From positions 4,094,082-4,158,081 of the forward strand of contig OZ020262.1 of NCBI GenBank assembly GCA_963971285.1: a stretch of DNA of 64,000 bases. The letters are read 5' to 3'. The stretch comes from Astropecten irregularis (taxonomy: Eukaryota; Echinodermata; Asteroidea; Paxillosida; Astropectinidae). The notes below the pieces were generated by a model that had not been told where the DNA came from, made no database searches, and saw only the letters and a program-made list of their open reading frames with translations. Made by a program: the position numbers and the translations under genes. Positions 1-21,623 of the stretch are shown here, piece after piece. Numbering within the stretch: the first letter of the stretch is position 1; each line of letters begins with the position of its first letter.

Positions 1-9065
<9,065 letters not shown>

Positions 9066-10284
9066 TGAAATTCCATCATTATAAAACAACCATTCCCATT
9101 GGCTACCCTGTGACTCAAAGCTCGGCTGTCATTGGCCACACTGTCACTATGCATCTTGTAACTGCCTCTCTGATTGGTTGGTTGGCTGCAACACAACCTT
9201 CACTTTTTTTTTTTTAATATATAATACAGACTCCGATTTGTTGTAGATAAAAAATGTTGAACAAACAAATATCAGTTGATGAAAGCATCAAAGTCTTATT
9301 AAGAAATTAATGCAGTAAATAGGTTTTTTGTATAATTTATTGGTTGGTTTATTAGACTTAAAAGACAAAGAATCTTGACATTCAATCATTGTGGTTCATT
9401 CTGTCGTGTCGGTTTTAGCAGCAGCTGCAACTTAAGCTGTAACATTGATCCCATGTTGTGGTCCCAGGTGTCTGCTATGCCCAAGTGTCTGGGTGACCAA
9501 ATAAGGTAATACTATGTCATGCAGGGCAGTGAAATCAAATGTACTCATTTTGTTCAGAGTGCACAGACATCGCATGACGTAGCATTACCTTATTTACCTT
9601 ATTACCATTACACTTGAGCATGGCAGACATCTGAGATCGTGACACCGGAAGACCACCTTGACTGGGTTCTCTTTGAGCGGTTTTCTGTTTGGGCGAGAAG
9701 TCTGTTTTGTCAGTGGAGTGTATCGCTCCCTCCTATTTTTCCAGCCAGTAATACCATATTACAATAACCATAACATCACTGCAATGGGAGACTTTTGAGA
9801 CGTTGGCGGCAGCAGACTGAAGTCTCTTTTTGATATACCTGAGCATCGCGCGCAATTGTGAGCGTACGTGCACTATCAACTTGAAGACCCAGCTCCAAAG
9901 TCTCCCATTAGGATAGTAGATTTTAGTTTAGTGGGATCAAAACATCAGGCCCTCCTAACTCCAAACTCAACCCAGGAAAGTGATTCTGGTTCATATGGGA
10001 GTGATTTTATTCAATTCTACTCTTCGGAGAGTGTTCATCAGTACGTAAGAACAAAGCCACGTCTCCTGAAGGATACAAATTCTGTTATCTGTGCATGTGC
10101 TAGTGCCTATAGCTTTGTTGAAGACACAAACCCTAGCCAAGAACGAGTACAACACAAAAGTGATATACTGACAAAAGAGACTTCTGCCTTCAGCTTAATT
10201 TTGAGCATGGAAGTAATTTCACGACACTACAAAGTAGAAAGACCAGATTTTGTGGGGTTTTGTTTTGCATTATTTACAAGAACA

Positions 10285-10589
10285 GGGGTCGGTTTCACCA
10301 AACTCATCGTAAATACTATCAATAGGGCTCCGCGCTAGAGCTATTTATAGAATACGCCCTTTATATCGACAGCTATAGTTGCCCGGATGTTCGGACAAAT
10401 TTCACAACATGTACGTGTAAGTTAATGAGGGAACGTGCAACTTGTTTGTCCGAACATCTGAATGTGACGTCACGAGCGCGGGGCCCTATTGTAGGACTTG
10501 TGATGCATTGCAGCCTTACGTAGGATACGATGGGTTAGCCTTCGTGACTAAAGTTACAATCAATCGCAGGGCTTCGTGAAATCGACCCC
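10285..10589 (+). mobile_element. GGGGTCGATTTCAC MITE split by another element
   Basis: The outer ends GGGGTCGGTTTCACCAAAC and GCTTCGTGAAATCGACCCC match the intact copy at 13331-13470. The middle is interrupted by a separate inverted-repeat element at 10321-10500. Confidence 0.85.
10321..10500. mobile_element. AATAGSGCTCCGC MITE nested in another MITE
   Basis: Left end AATAGGGCTCCGCGCT, right end AGCGCGGGGCCCTATT, inverted with one extra base. The interior (CCTTTATATCGACAGCTATAG) matches the copy at 54681-54843. It cuts the host element after ACTATC. Confidence 0.82.
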
Positions 10590-11199
10590 TGGTTAAAAAT
10601 GGAATGTACGTAGCATTGAATGTGTATAAGAGATATTACATTGTATTGTATTTTCATTGCATATGATTTAGTGATTTTGATAATGTTACGTTCCTCCGTT
10701 CATTCAATCTTTATTTCTTTGGCTGTGCTTGCTTCTTTTTTGTACATGCTTCTTTATGTTGGGATATGTATGTATTTAAATGTTGGTTATTTGTGATTCG
10801 TGTATTTCTTGTATTCTAAACTTTGTTTATTTGGCTGTACCGAGTACGATTCTAGTAAATGTTAAATTGACCCTTTATAAAACTCTCACTATATTCTGAT
10901 TATTTCGCTGAATTCAACAGAGTCCAGAAAGATTATTAAAGTGAAAGTATTTCTTACAGTAATGGTTACAAGCTTGCAGCAAAATATCTGGATATATCCA
11001 GAACAAAAGATGGAGTATGCTAAAATAAGAGCTAGAACGTTGATCTAGCAATTTTAGGAAGAGATTGCTAGAATAACAAATACAGCATGTCTGTAAAAGG
11101 AGATTGCGTATAAAGCAAAAAATCTAGGCCCAATTCCATGGCTATGCTTAGCCAAAGCGTAGAATCGGTGCTTCTGGAAGCAAGAAATTCTGTGCTTAA

Positions 11200-11557
11200 A
11201 GGTAGTATCATTCTTTGGTAGCATACCGAAACAGACATCTTCACAGATCTACCTATAACTTACAGGGTATCAAGATGGTGCTGGTAGAAACATATTGTTA
11301 AAATTGTTCTGCCTGAAATGCTGTATTTATCCAGAAAAGAGTAAAACCAATGACCAAAATTATTTTAAAGACTTTTAAAGATCAAAAAGTAAAGAGAAAA
11401 GACTTAAGAAATACTGTGGCCGTTTTTCACTGTTTTCTCAAAAAGTGGGCACCGTTTCGGACTGAAATTTTCACATATGACTGTTACTATATCTTCCTTG
11501 ACATTATTGCCCATGAATCTACATTTCTTTGACAAAAACCAAAGTATGATATTACCT
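11200..11557 (+). mobile_element. TTAA-flanked MITE, copy C
   Basis: Left end AGGTAGTATCATTCTTTGG with TTAA at 11196-11199; right end CCAAAGTATGATATTACCT followed by TTGA (11558-11561), one change from TTAA. Interior as in the other copies. Confidence 0.85.
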
Positions 11558-11856
11558 TTGATGCTAGATCCTATTTCATGGATTAGCAAGGAAGTTGCAC
11601 TTGTGCGCATGAGTAGTTCAGGTGACTACCAAGTATTTCTCGCTTACTTGGCTAGCGTAGAAATTTGATGCTAACCCAGTAAGCATAGAATGAGAATCAT
11701 AAGCAATAGATTCTGCGGTAAGCAGATCCATGAAACTGGGCCCTCTCTTTTGTTGCAACTTGAACAAATGTCCTAGCAGCTAAAACTAGTAGCTTGAACA
11801 ATATTTTAAGCGCCTGTAACCAAAAGATCTAACTGCACAAATACAAATGTATCTTT

Positions 11857-11925
11857 TAGCCTTTGAGAAAGCTCCTGGTAGGATCGAAACAACAGGCCCT
11901 CCTTACTCCAAGCATTTTATATACT
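11857..11925 (+). repeat. GAGAAAGATCCTGCTAGGATC dispersed repeat
   Basis: The segment TTGAGAAAGCTCCTGGTAGG followed by ACAGGCCCTCCTTACTCCAA is shared with 24911-24970, 30520-30585 and, reversed, 30486-30525 and 62646-62715. Class unknown. Confidence 0.6.
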
Positions 11926-12329
11926 TAAGGTCATTATTTTGGTTGATGAGCATTTTATTATGTGTTTTAATACAAAAGTATTTAGCGCCTAGAACAGTAG
12001 ATCACCATGATCATGGATTCATAACCCATGTAGGAGCTAGAATATGAGATCAAACGGTTACTGTAAAAATGTTGCTGTTAGAACAATGCTCAGGGTGCAT
12101 ATCATTGGGATCGTACATAATTTGGATTTTGTAGGATTCTGCCTGGTTAGAGTGACCCTGCAACCCCTTTAAGTGCCTTAAAACCCTGCCAGTTATGTTT
12201 CAAACTATCCCAAATATAACTCTATCGCGCTGTAGATTTTACTGAGTAAATACAATATATACTGCTACTGCATTTGGGTTAGGGGTTAATGTACTGTCAG
12301 AAATCCATGCTCTCTGATTTATGCCCTGT

Positions 12330-12625
12330 GCATATTCCATTGCGGGTGCTATGGCTGTGGATTAGGCTATTTGTTACGACTATGGCTCGGTCCATGAATC
12401 TATCTGCAGTGGAGCATTCATTTTGGCCTATGTATATTCTATTGAGGGCAGTGTGGCTGTGACTAAGGCTATGGCTACGACTATGGCTCGGTCCATGCAT
12501 CTGTCTAGTGGAGCATCCATTTTTCCACATAGATATTCCATTGAGGGCAGTGTGGCTGTGACTAAGGCTATGGCTACGACTATGGCTCAGTGTATATCTG
12601 CCTGCAATGGAACATCTATCGCTAT
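12330..12625. repeat. 100-bp tandem array, ~2.8 copies
   Basis: GAGGGCAGTGTGGCTGTGAC recurs at exactly 100-bp spacing (12443 and 12543), with a more diverged first unit from about 12335. The unit holds repeated GGCTATGGCTACGACTATGG. Open frames across it on both strands are a by-product. Confidence 0.9.
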
Positions 12626-12712
12626 AGCGATAGCCAGTAAATCCAGTTAGTGTGCCCGGTATTGTGTAGACATGAAGTGGATTAATGTCCCTCCATGGCC
12701 TCCCTTTCCTAT

Positions 12713-12856
12713 TAGTGGTCGATTTCACCACACCCATCGTAACTTACTATCAATCGTAGGGCTTATAATGCGTTGAAGCCCTATGTAGGATGTGATGGGT
12801 TATCCTTCCTAACTCGAGTTATGATCGATCATAAGGCTGCGTGAAATTGACCCCCG
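12713..12856 (+). mobile_element. GGGGTCGATTTCAC MITE
   Basis: Ends GTGGTCGATTTCACCACACC and GCTGCGTGAAATTGACCCCC, interior GATGTGATGGGTTATCCTTC. About 140 bp, non-coding. Confidence 0.85.
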
Positions 12857-13330
12857 GGCAGGTTTGCCCACAAGAGATTAGGACTGTGCAGTCGGATGGA
12901 TTAAGCAGCTTAACACAGATAACCAGCAAGTCAAATCCTGTTTGCTTTAATCCCATTGCAGTAATCCACAAACCGCAACTCTTGGAAATGGCGCGACTGT
13001 TCGCAATCCAAATGGTTTGCTGCTTCAGTCAAAACTCTAACCCCGTCCCCCATAACAGAATCGGTCTTGCTCGTCTTGTGTGTTGAATGCATGGCATGAT
13101 TCTGGGTTAAACCAATGAACCTACTAGCTTCAGGTATTTGTAACGCTTGGTGCACGTACTCTCTTTATACACGTGCAATTTGATTTTCTGCTTAGCACTG
13201 CTTTTTGTTTGTTTTTTTTCGCTTATAAACTTTGTGCATGTTGATCAGCATGATTTGCTTACTGCATTTTGTGAACGGAAAAGAAACATTTCTCAAATGC
13301 AGGCAGTTACCTACTTGCTGTTTGGGCGCT

Positions 13331-13470
13331 GGGGTCGATTTCACCAAACTCATCGCAACTTACTATCAATCATAGGACTTATGATGCTTTGCAGCCCATC
13401 ATAGGATACAATGGGTTATCCTTCGTAACTCAAGTTACGAGCGATTGTAGGGCTTCGTGAAATCGACCCC
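13331..13470 (+). mobile_element. GGGGTCGATTTCAC MITE, intact copy
   Basis: Perfect 14-bp terminal inverted repeats (GGGGTCGATTTCAC / GTGAAATCGACCCC), length 140 bp. A related partial unit follows at about 13471-13560. Non-coding. Confidence 0.9.
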
Positions 13471-14533
13471 AGGGGTCGTCTGAACTTCCCTATCAATCGT
13501 GTAGGACTTGCTAGATAGATATGATGGGTTATCCTCTGTAACTCTGTTATCTCGGAAGTTGGTCAGTTGGAAAAAGAATGGTATGTTCAGTTTTGACTTT
13601 CTAAGAGTGACTGGAACTCGCATAGAACTGAACTCTTGCGCAGTGTATTTCAGCAGGGGGCCAGTTCTATACAAGGTACATAGTGTGGCATTTTGGCTGG
13701 TAACCTGTTTTTGGAGGCTGAACTTTAATTGCTTAACTTAGCCTGCTCTGTGTAACAGAAGAAAGAGAACATGACACAATACAACGAAATCAGTTCCATC
13801 GTAACAATACCACTACAACGATTTACAATTACATTTTATACAACGTGCATTTGAGTATTGTAGGTAATTTGAAAAGTTAATTCACGGTTCTTTGTCAACC
13901 CCTAGGGACAATTTGTGATTCTTTTTCTGCAAACGTGTCTGTTTTCCTGTTTATATTGTAATTTTTCTAGCATTTTTTTGGTGACATTTTATACTAAATA
14001 GGAACTTGATTCTTAGTCCCCTTGAAAAGCATGACCAGTACTCCACCATCTGAGATATCCCATTCTTGGCCCCTTTTTTCCAAAGCTTAGCTTTGGCTTG
14101 GTTAGCCATCATGTCTAGATACATCTGAACTGGATACATAAAGCAACTGAAGCCCTTGTGTGTCTTTCAAAGAGTAAATTAATGTTAGGAAAATCTCTTA
14201 TTGTTTAATAAGCGTGAGCATATTTTTGTGAATTCTGCTTGGTTTTCTTTTGTTTGTTCAACACAGATTTGCATTGTTACCAATTTGCTTAGCTGCTGAG
14301 TTGCTTGAACTTGTTGCATGTCAGTTTCAATGCTCTTAGTTTATAAGCAGAATTGAGAAATGTACATTGCACAGTAAGCATAAAATTTACTTTTCTTAAG
14401 CAGCGCTATAAATTCTGCCCTTGAAACGTTTGATGGTTGAGCTCAACTTGAACCACATTGGGAACAGCTTGCCTGTAAGCTTGCTCACTTCTGCTACCCA
14501 AAAACACTAAGCATGAATTTGATTTTCTTACAC

Positions 14534-14900
14534 GTTTCCGCTTTAAGGCTATAGAACACGATTAGTAAATAGCTGCGGTCTGTTCATAATTTGATTTGTC
14601 ATGGAATAAAAACAAATCTGTGAAATTTTTAGCTCAACTGATCATTGGAAAAAAAATAGAAAACAGTGAAAAACCGTTGCAGTTGTTTAAACTCAATTTT
14701 TGAGGTACCGGTAGTTTCAATTGTGAGGTTTTGATCTCGGAAATCAAAACTGTTTTCAATCTTTTGTTTTATTCATTTCTGGATAAAAACAGCATTTCAG
14801 GGAACAAAATTTAACAGTATGTTTGTGCCAGGTCCATCTTTAAACCCTGTAGTAATTGCACGTAAACATTTCTGTTTTGGTTTGCTGTACTTACCTTTGA
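14534..14900 (-). mobile_element. Diverged reverse copy related to the TTAA MITE
   Basis: Contains ATTTCTGGATAAAAACAGCATTTCAG and CATTTCTGTTTTGGTTTGCT in reverse orientation relative to copies A-D. The ends are too diverged to place. A shorter relative lies at 925-1260. Confidence 0.55.
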
Positions 14901-15414
14901 ATTAGAAAACGGTTTACTTTGGGAAAAATTGTTGACAGTATTTTGCATAGCTTGTCTAGCAGTGACTATAGGTGCCAGTCAGAAGTTGTACCATAATTTA
15001 TGTATAAAAATTTATTATTTTTTTGTTTTCCGTTGTGATGTTTAATGTACGTTTTAGTTATCATTGCTCACAGTGATATAGGTTTTTGCACAAAGTATTT
15101 GATAGAATTACCAGAACAGCTGTGTATCATGGTGAATTATGAACAGAAAAAAAGGACATGCGTTTAAAAATTGGGGAGTAAAAACTTAATTCTTTAATTT
15201 GAACTGAGATAATATTCTTGATAGAAGTCGTTTGCTGTGAAACAATGTATTAGTATAAAAGTCTTTTGTGAATTTCGTGGTTCTGAGCAGTGTAAAACTG
15301 CTTCGAAACTTATTAGTCCAGTAAGCCATAAAAAGTCTGTGTGCAAGTTAAATCTGAATTGTATTTGGCACACAGACTTCTTTCATTGCATATAAACACC
15401 CCAGTTTGGAATTT

Positions 15415-15585
15415 CCCAGCCTAACGACTCTGTTGCTATATCACATGATTCAGGGCAAGCTTTTGCATAGCAATATCCATCTCTGGAATGGACTGGTTCA
15501 TTTGTACCATTCTTATCCATTATGAACAGTGCATTGGTGCAAGACGTCTTATCATGTGATATAGCAACAGTGTCTTTAGCCTGGG
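15415..15585. mobile_element. MITE with ~35-bp terminal inverted repeats
   Basis: CCCAGCCTAACGACTCTGTT GCTATATCACATGAT at the left is mirrored by ATCATGTGATATAGCAACAG TGTCTTTAGCCTGGG at the right with few mismatches. Length 171 bp, no coding capacity. Target duplication not clear. Confidence 0.85.
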
Positions 15586-16669
15586 TAATTCAGTTTTTGT
15601 CGTTTATGAATTGTTTGACACAGCAGTAACTAGACATTTTATTCAATGGACTGTTTGGCGGTCAAATTTATTCACGATCAAAACATTATTTCAGTTGAAA
15701 AAAAATTGAACAAATCACCTTTCCCCTTTTTTAAATGCATACTTTTTTTTATGCCATGTATCTTAATTTAATATTTTTCTGTTGGATTCAATTGTATATT
15801 TTTTCAGGCTTGGTTAGGCATCTTTAAAACATGAGATTTCTTTTTGGTAGACTACAATGAATTTAAATGTGGCTGCTGAAATAGAGATTTTTAGAGAGAC
15901 ATTCCCATAGGGTCATGCACAAAACTTTACTTACCTATTTCTAAACATCCTCCAAACCAATGAACTTGAAATTGACATATGATTATATTGAGAGCGTTCC
16001 CTGTCTTCTATTAAGATATGGACTGTAAAAATATGTCTTTAAAAGATAGCTGGTACCTTATAGAGACATTGAAATGTCTCCCAAATTTAATTCCCGATGT
16101 CTCCCAAATGTTCACTTTCATACACTTACCTGTCTCCCTAATACCCTATTGTTAAAATTATAATAGTAATAATCATATGAAATAAGACCAAATTTATGTA
16201 AAAATTTGATATTTGAAGTCCAGACTTGTCAATTTTTAACCCCAAAATCAAGATCTTGTTTATGGAGGGTTCCAAACTTGGAAACAACATGGCCGATTGT
16301 TCACCGGTACACAGACATAATTGGCCAATGTTAATGCAAGCTCATATTGAGCCGCCATCTTGTTTTTGAATATCTTAATACGTTGTTGCAGCGCTCTATG
16401 GCATTTAACTGCCCCCTTTTCACTATTACGACCTCAGTTGAATCTAAAACATGTAATATATTTAATTAATGATATTTTTTTGCGATTTAAGCCCGGTGCG
16501 ACCGAAGAATGTGCTCAATAAAGACATTCCTGAGATGATGTAGCATTAAATGATTGTGTTTTGTTTTCGGTGCGTAGGCTGTATGCAGTTGTGGGTAGAA
16601 TGTTTGGGGAGTCATTTACAAGTGAGATGCGGCATCCTGCACCGAACCTACATATGTACGTGTACGCAA

Positions 16670-16800
16670 GAGGTAGCTGGTTCAAACCCATCCTGATGCG
16701 ACTTGGGGTTTTCAAGCGAGACTGAAAACTCAAAAAGTGATATACAACAGAAGGTTGAGGGTTCAAATTCCACCTGAGCCAGCGCATGATTTTTTCAAGT
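16670..16800. repeat. tRNA-like (B-box) repeat fragment
   Basis: GTAGCTGGTTCAAACCC and GGGTTCAAATTCCACC resemble B-box regions of tRNA-derived SINEs. No full tRNA fold was found. Confidence 0.4.
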
Positions 16801-18038
16801 GCCCTCAATAAGCACATTGAAGTGCTCATCTACGTCGGTGAAGAGTAATAAATTATTCTATATCCCCGAACGACAATATCAATAATAACAGATGAATATA
16901 TTGTTGATTCCACTTAAAAGAAAAGGCGAAACTTAACAATAACATTGTTGTTGTTGAATTTTCATGTTAATTTCTTTTGTTGTAATTGTGAGGAGTTGAT
17001 TCTTTGCATTTTATTTTGCATATTTTTACATATCATTATATTTCCTTGACTGTTTACTTTTGCCGTCTCTGAAGTTCCCGTCACACTGACAGCCAGAGAG
17101 CCAGATAACGATATGCAACAGGAAGAAGGTGGCTGCTACTGCTAGAAAGACCAGAGAAAGAGAGAGACGCCCCTTGCCATTGGTCAGCGTTATAGTCTCG
17201 ACGTCTCTCATTGGCTGGTGCCGCAATGTTCAACCAATCAGCTTGTTTCTGTGTGAAGTACTGGGTAAAATGATGTTCCATCATATTTCACTTGATGAGT
17301 ATGTATGCAAATTTTATCTGGTAAGTTTGAGGCCGAAGACTTTAATATGCGTTTTCTTTTTGAAGTCATTGTGAGAATAAAATAAACAAAAAAAGAAACG
17401 TTAATTCCAATATTGGTCCACATTTCAAGTGCACTTAAGGTGCAGTGTTAATATTTTTGGGCACGATACACGTTTAACAATTAGTGAATTATAGTCGCTT
17501 ACAAGTACTCTGCTGCGCACAGTGAAAACACAATTACTAGGGGGATGCGAAAATAATGCATCGTAGTCATAGCGAGGTTGAACATTGAGATCTCATGTGA
17601 TTATGAAAACGTATTTTGGTTCTAGTGGTGATATGATATAAATTTAAAGGTTTTATTTCAGGAGGTGCCATAATATATTTATGTGTGTGTATGTGGTTGA
17701 AGCGGCCATGTTTGGAGGTCAAAGGTCGATGCGTGCTCCTTGTGCAAAGGTCGTGGTTTGCATGGGACATGGATGGCGGCCATCCCACGCTGACTACATG
17801 CAGTGTTACCATGGTATTAAACCAATATTTCTGTTCCCCACCGGACTGTCCCACATTCCATTAAGACCTCAACATTTGGTGGAAAACTTCTTTCGATTGT
17901 ATTCATGTTTAGCTTTAATTTTCACCCAAAGTTGGTTATGTCGGTTATATCTGTACATGGTATAGGCTTTAATAGTGTGTACTATTGATTTTTATGCTGC
18001 GATGTGCACATTTGGGCAATATACACAAATCCAGTAGG

Positions 18039-18106
18039 CCACGCCCCTTGACATATTGACCAATCACAACGCGTTATTTAAGGTCCGACAAATTGCCGCC
18101 ATTTTG
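18039..18106 (+). promoter_or_regulatory. Promoter-like cluster upstream of the THAP exon
   Basis: Within 70 bp there are a KLF/SP-type CCACGCCCC (18040-18048), a CCAAT box (18060-18066, CCAATCA), a TATTTAAGG stretch (about 18075) and GCCGCCATTTTG (18095-18106), which matches the YY1 site often found at start sites. The ATG at 18219 lies about 115 bp further on. Reading this as a promoter is inference. Confidence 0.45.
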
Positions 18107-18218
18107 TCATACAAAATGTTTTTTATTTTGTATTCTTTACACTTTTCGTTGAGTTTACTTTTGTTTCGTAGGTACAAGGCAATTCTTGTTCAAATCCTAA
18201 TTTTATTCTTAACCATGC

Positions 18219-18352
18219 ATGGTCAAGCGGTGTTTATATTTTCAGTGTAATTCTGACTCTCGATGCCTTGGCGTGCTGAAAGAAAATGTACATTTTTGGC
18301 CTTATCCAAAACCAAAGTCCAGCGGAGAGAAGTGCTTTCGGTGGTTGAGGGT
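18219..18352 (+). CDS. Candidate first exon of a THAP-domain gene (partial)
   Basis: ATG at 18219 opens a frame encoding MVKRCLYFQCNSDSR, then NVHFWPYPKPK and CFRWLR, stopping at a donor AGG|GTATGT at 18353. This spacing of Cys-x4-Cys, a hydrophobic FPKPK-like strand and an RW helix is that of the N-terminal half of a C2CH THAP zinc finger, and MVK-C-x4-C-NSDSR is a start I recognise from invertebrate THAP proteins. THAP domains bind DNA and are often derived from P-element transposases. The second half (Cys-x2-His and the AVPTIF-like part) should lie in a later exon; I could not find it in 18353-29990, so this is either a gene with a distant or diverged exon 2 or a dead remnant. The open frame past the donor is probably not coding. 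Confidence 0.5.
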
Positions 18353-18553
18353 ATGTAATTCGTTGCGTGTGGGCGATCGTGACACATTGTGTGCATGTGC
18401 GTTGTTGCTTGGATGTTGCTATGGTGGGTGTGGCCTACTGGATCGGTGTATTGCAACTTATGTGTATGACCAGAGGGGGCTGTGTTGTCACAAAGGCCCA
18501 GTTTGTATCCGAGTTCCTCGGTGTAAATCTAACTAACTGAGACCCGAGAGGCC

Positions 18554-18797
18554 GGGGGCCAATTTCATGGAGCTGCTAAGCACAAAACATTGCTTAGCAC
18601 AAAAATGTTTTGCCCAATAAAACAAACCACGATTAAAAATTCCATTTGATGTTCATGGTCAGCGAACAACAGGCAAAGAACAATTGCAAGTGATACACAA
18701 CACATGGAAATTTGGTTTTTAACCCTGTTTTTATTCAGACAGAAATGTCATGCTTAGCAAATGTTTTGTGCTAAGCAGAGCCGTGAAATTGGCCCCT
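18554..18797. mobile_element. GGGGCCAATTTCATGGAGCTGC MITE
   Basis: Left end GGGGGCCAATTTCATGGAGC, right end with GCCGTGAAATTGGCCCCTG, inverted; also TGCTTAGCACAAAA repeats near both ends. Same family as 52036-52402. No coding capacity. Confidence 0.85.
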
Positions 18798-21312
18798 GCT
18801 GTCCGAATTCAACCTCTTCAACTCGGGCAATGGAACCACGGGATCATGTGACCCCAAGCACCCTGAAAACAAGGTTGTAAGCATTAATTACTACACCTGC
18901 ACTTGGTAACTAACTACTTCTTTAATCATTGGTCAATCTGTATCATGTGAATTCTGTGTGAAATAACCAGTATTATCATTGGCTAGTGCCTCATAACTTT
19001 TTTGTCCAATCAACACATAGCTTATATTCCTAGAGAGCTCCACTTTCAAAGACCTGTTCTTATTGGCTAGTTCACTATTGAGTTTGAGACTGAAAGTCTT
19101 TTGATTGGAGCAACTCAATTTGCCATATTTCTGAGTTGAGCATAAAACTGCATTTCTTGTAGAGGTACAAGTATAAGTTGATTTGTAGGACTGAGATGTA
19201 GGATAATTTTGATCATTTTTAGCCCCCCCCCCCCAAAAAAAAAAAAAAAAAAAAAGATGACGAAAAAAATTGTGTATGTGCAGGCAGTGGTGGTAATTAT
19301 CATTCTAGCTTATAAATATCAAAGGTTTACAAATGATAAACAAATTGGGTTAGTTGAATGAAGTTATGGCCACTATATACATTGTTCATTGCACTGGTTA
19401 CCAGGACACATTTAAGGATCTTATTGGCTGAGCAGAATTACAATCATGCAAGGAAAAACATGCAGGGTACCAGTCACAAATATTTTGGCTGGGAATCGGT
19501 TTTTACTCATTTTTATTTTTAGATTTTATTTATTTTTCTGTGCATATCAGTTAAATTAAATTGACCACCCCAAACTATAAGAATTCTGACCTGATATAAA
19601 AAACTTCAGATGGGACAAAAATTGGAAAACAGATCAAGTTGTCAAAAAACCTGCATCTAACTGTTTTAATCCGAATAATTGTTCTAAAAATTGCCCAAAA
19701 AACATAATTGGTCAACCTTCTCAAATTCTTAGTCAACATTTTTTGAGAATCCTTTTTGGGACAAAATAGCATAGAAAAATTTATAAAAGTGATTTTTCAC
19801 TGGTTTGTTAGTTGGTAACTGCAACCAGAAATGTTAATGTGGAATGGTGTCAAATCACCTCAGAACTTTGCTCTGTTGTGTCAGTGATGTCACAATGATG
19901 TCACACCAGAAAAGACGACCCAAGTCGGCAGCACCACACTAAAACAGAGGCATATCTCTGGAATGATGTGGCGAAAATCGCTAATGGAGTCACCACTGTA
20001 TGCCTGCACACCTTTTGTTGAATAGATAATAATGTCTGCATGTGTTCATGGGTTTCAACAACTAAATATTTAGAACATTGTAGATTTTAATCCAGAAAAA
20101 TTCCTGAAAAACCATTTGAAGTCCTTATTTCGTCCGACAGAACCATGGAGACAATACCTTGCGATGCGTTCTTGCAATAATGTTTTATTCAGTTCCCTTG
20201 TTCAATTTTAGCCATGTGGACTGTACCATTAAATGGTGTGATATGGTGAATTTTACTGCAGATTCACTGCGAAATCTCTCTCGACTTTTTTCTGCTGAAA
20301 TTGTGTCAAATTTAAAAGAAAAGAAATTAAAGAATCATACATACGTTCAGTATTGAATTGTTCATTTGTGCTCCCGGCCGAAAAAGAGATACAGTTAGTC
20401 GTAGGTGAAGTATAAGTAGATTTCTGTTGCTATAGTTACTGTTGCTATAGTTACAAATGTTTATTATTTGGATGCATCTTGTATACATACCTGTAGATAG
20501 ATGTGGTAGTTGGGGAGAATGAGTGACACAAGGCGGCCATTACTGGGGGCCATCCAGGGATCCCTGGGAACCTTATGAGCATGATATTATGTGTTTATGG
20601 GATGGCCCCCCAGCATGGCGGCCCCCATTAATGTTAAGTTGGTTTTGTTTTTTACTCAGTTTGTACTTATGGTTCTGTTTTTTTTATCATACACTGATCT
20701 CTGGTGTAACTGTGGGGGAAGGGGCACTTTCCCCCTCACTTGGTGTCGGTGCCCCTCGTGGTGCCCCCTCATTTGAATTCTGACATATGTACAAACTTCT
20801 TGACTGTTGTTCACTTGTTTAGTCGGGTGCCCCCTTGAAAAGTCGGTACACCCTTGTACCCCTCTCAGAAATTGTGCCCAAGTTGCACTACTGTGGCACC
20901 ACTTGTAGCATTAGTACATGACATTTAGTTTAATTTTTTCATCCATTCTACCCACTGGAAATACAGTCTGCACTCCATGCTTGAACAGTGTCACAAGATC
21001 AGACTGAAAATAATTGGCACTGTGCCAGCTTAATGACATTGCCTTGCATTTTAGAAAGAGAACTGAGCTTGGGACAAAGGGAATGCAGTTTGACAATTTC
21101 TGCAACAATCGCCAAACAATGAATTAAAATACCTTTTATTTCATTGGGGAAGTTTCTTCAAGCCTCTAGATCCGTCATGCATTATCACAGGCCATTAAAA
21201 AAAAATTTAACACTTTTTGCGCGATGGGAGGGGGCGTTGGCCACAACATGCTATGGTTATGAAATGAACCGTGTATGCAAAATAACACTGTCATAAGATA
21301 ATTTTATCAATC

Positions 21313-21623
21313 CAGGGCCCAATTTCATGGAATCCGTTACCGTTAGTAAAAATTATTTGCTTATGGTAGCAGATTATGTTGAGTTACGGTTAGCAGATTT
21401 CACGGAAGAGTTTTCTTTTTGGTAACGGTATTAGCAAGGAAATTCTGCAGAATGCATATGGCAGTGCGTTAGTAGAAAATAATCACTGTTACCCTCGAAA
21501 TTCTTCGCTAAGCGAAAGGTCTTGCTTACAGATTCCATGAAATAGATTTCATGCGTAACAGTGCCCGTAACTTACTGTAAGCACAAAAATAGGCCGTAAT
21601 GGATTCCATGAAATTGGGCCCTG
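21313..21623. mobile_element. CAGGGCCCAATTTCATGG MITE, best copy
   Basis: Near-perfect inverted ends of about 28 bp: CAGGGCCCAATTTCATGGAA / TTCCATGAAATTGGGCCCTG. Length 311 bp. Flanking 8-mers differ (TATCAATC and TATGAGTT), so no target duplication can be shown. Relatives at 28521-28735, 45207-45505 and 51443-51706. Confidence 0.9.

Larger units (their letters stand above)
9066..18038. other. Spacer after RAB6; 3' UTR start and repeats
   Basis: It begins with the RAB6 3' UTR, whose end I could not place. No conserved coding exon found. Contains elements at 10285-10589 (with a nested one), 11200-11557, 12713-12856, 13331-13470, 14534-14900 and 15415-15585 plus a 100-bp tandem array. The open frame at 9868-10338 is assembled from repeats. 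Confidence 0.55.

Noticed and set aside
9868..10338. 156-codon open frame
   Set aside because: It runs through two or three dispersed repeats, including part of a MITE, with no conserved domain.
19223..19260. Poly(C)-poly(A) run as a retrocopy tail
   Set aside because: No coding or SINE sequence with a target duplication precedes it; treated as simple sequence.
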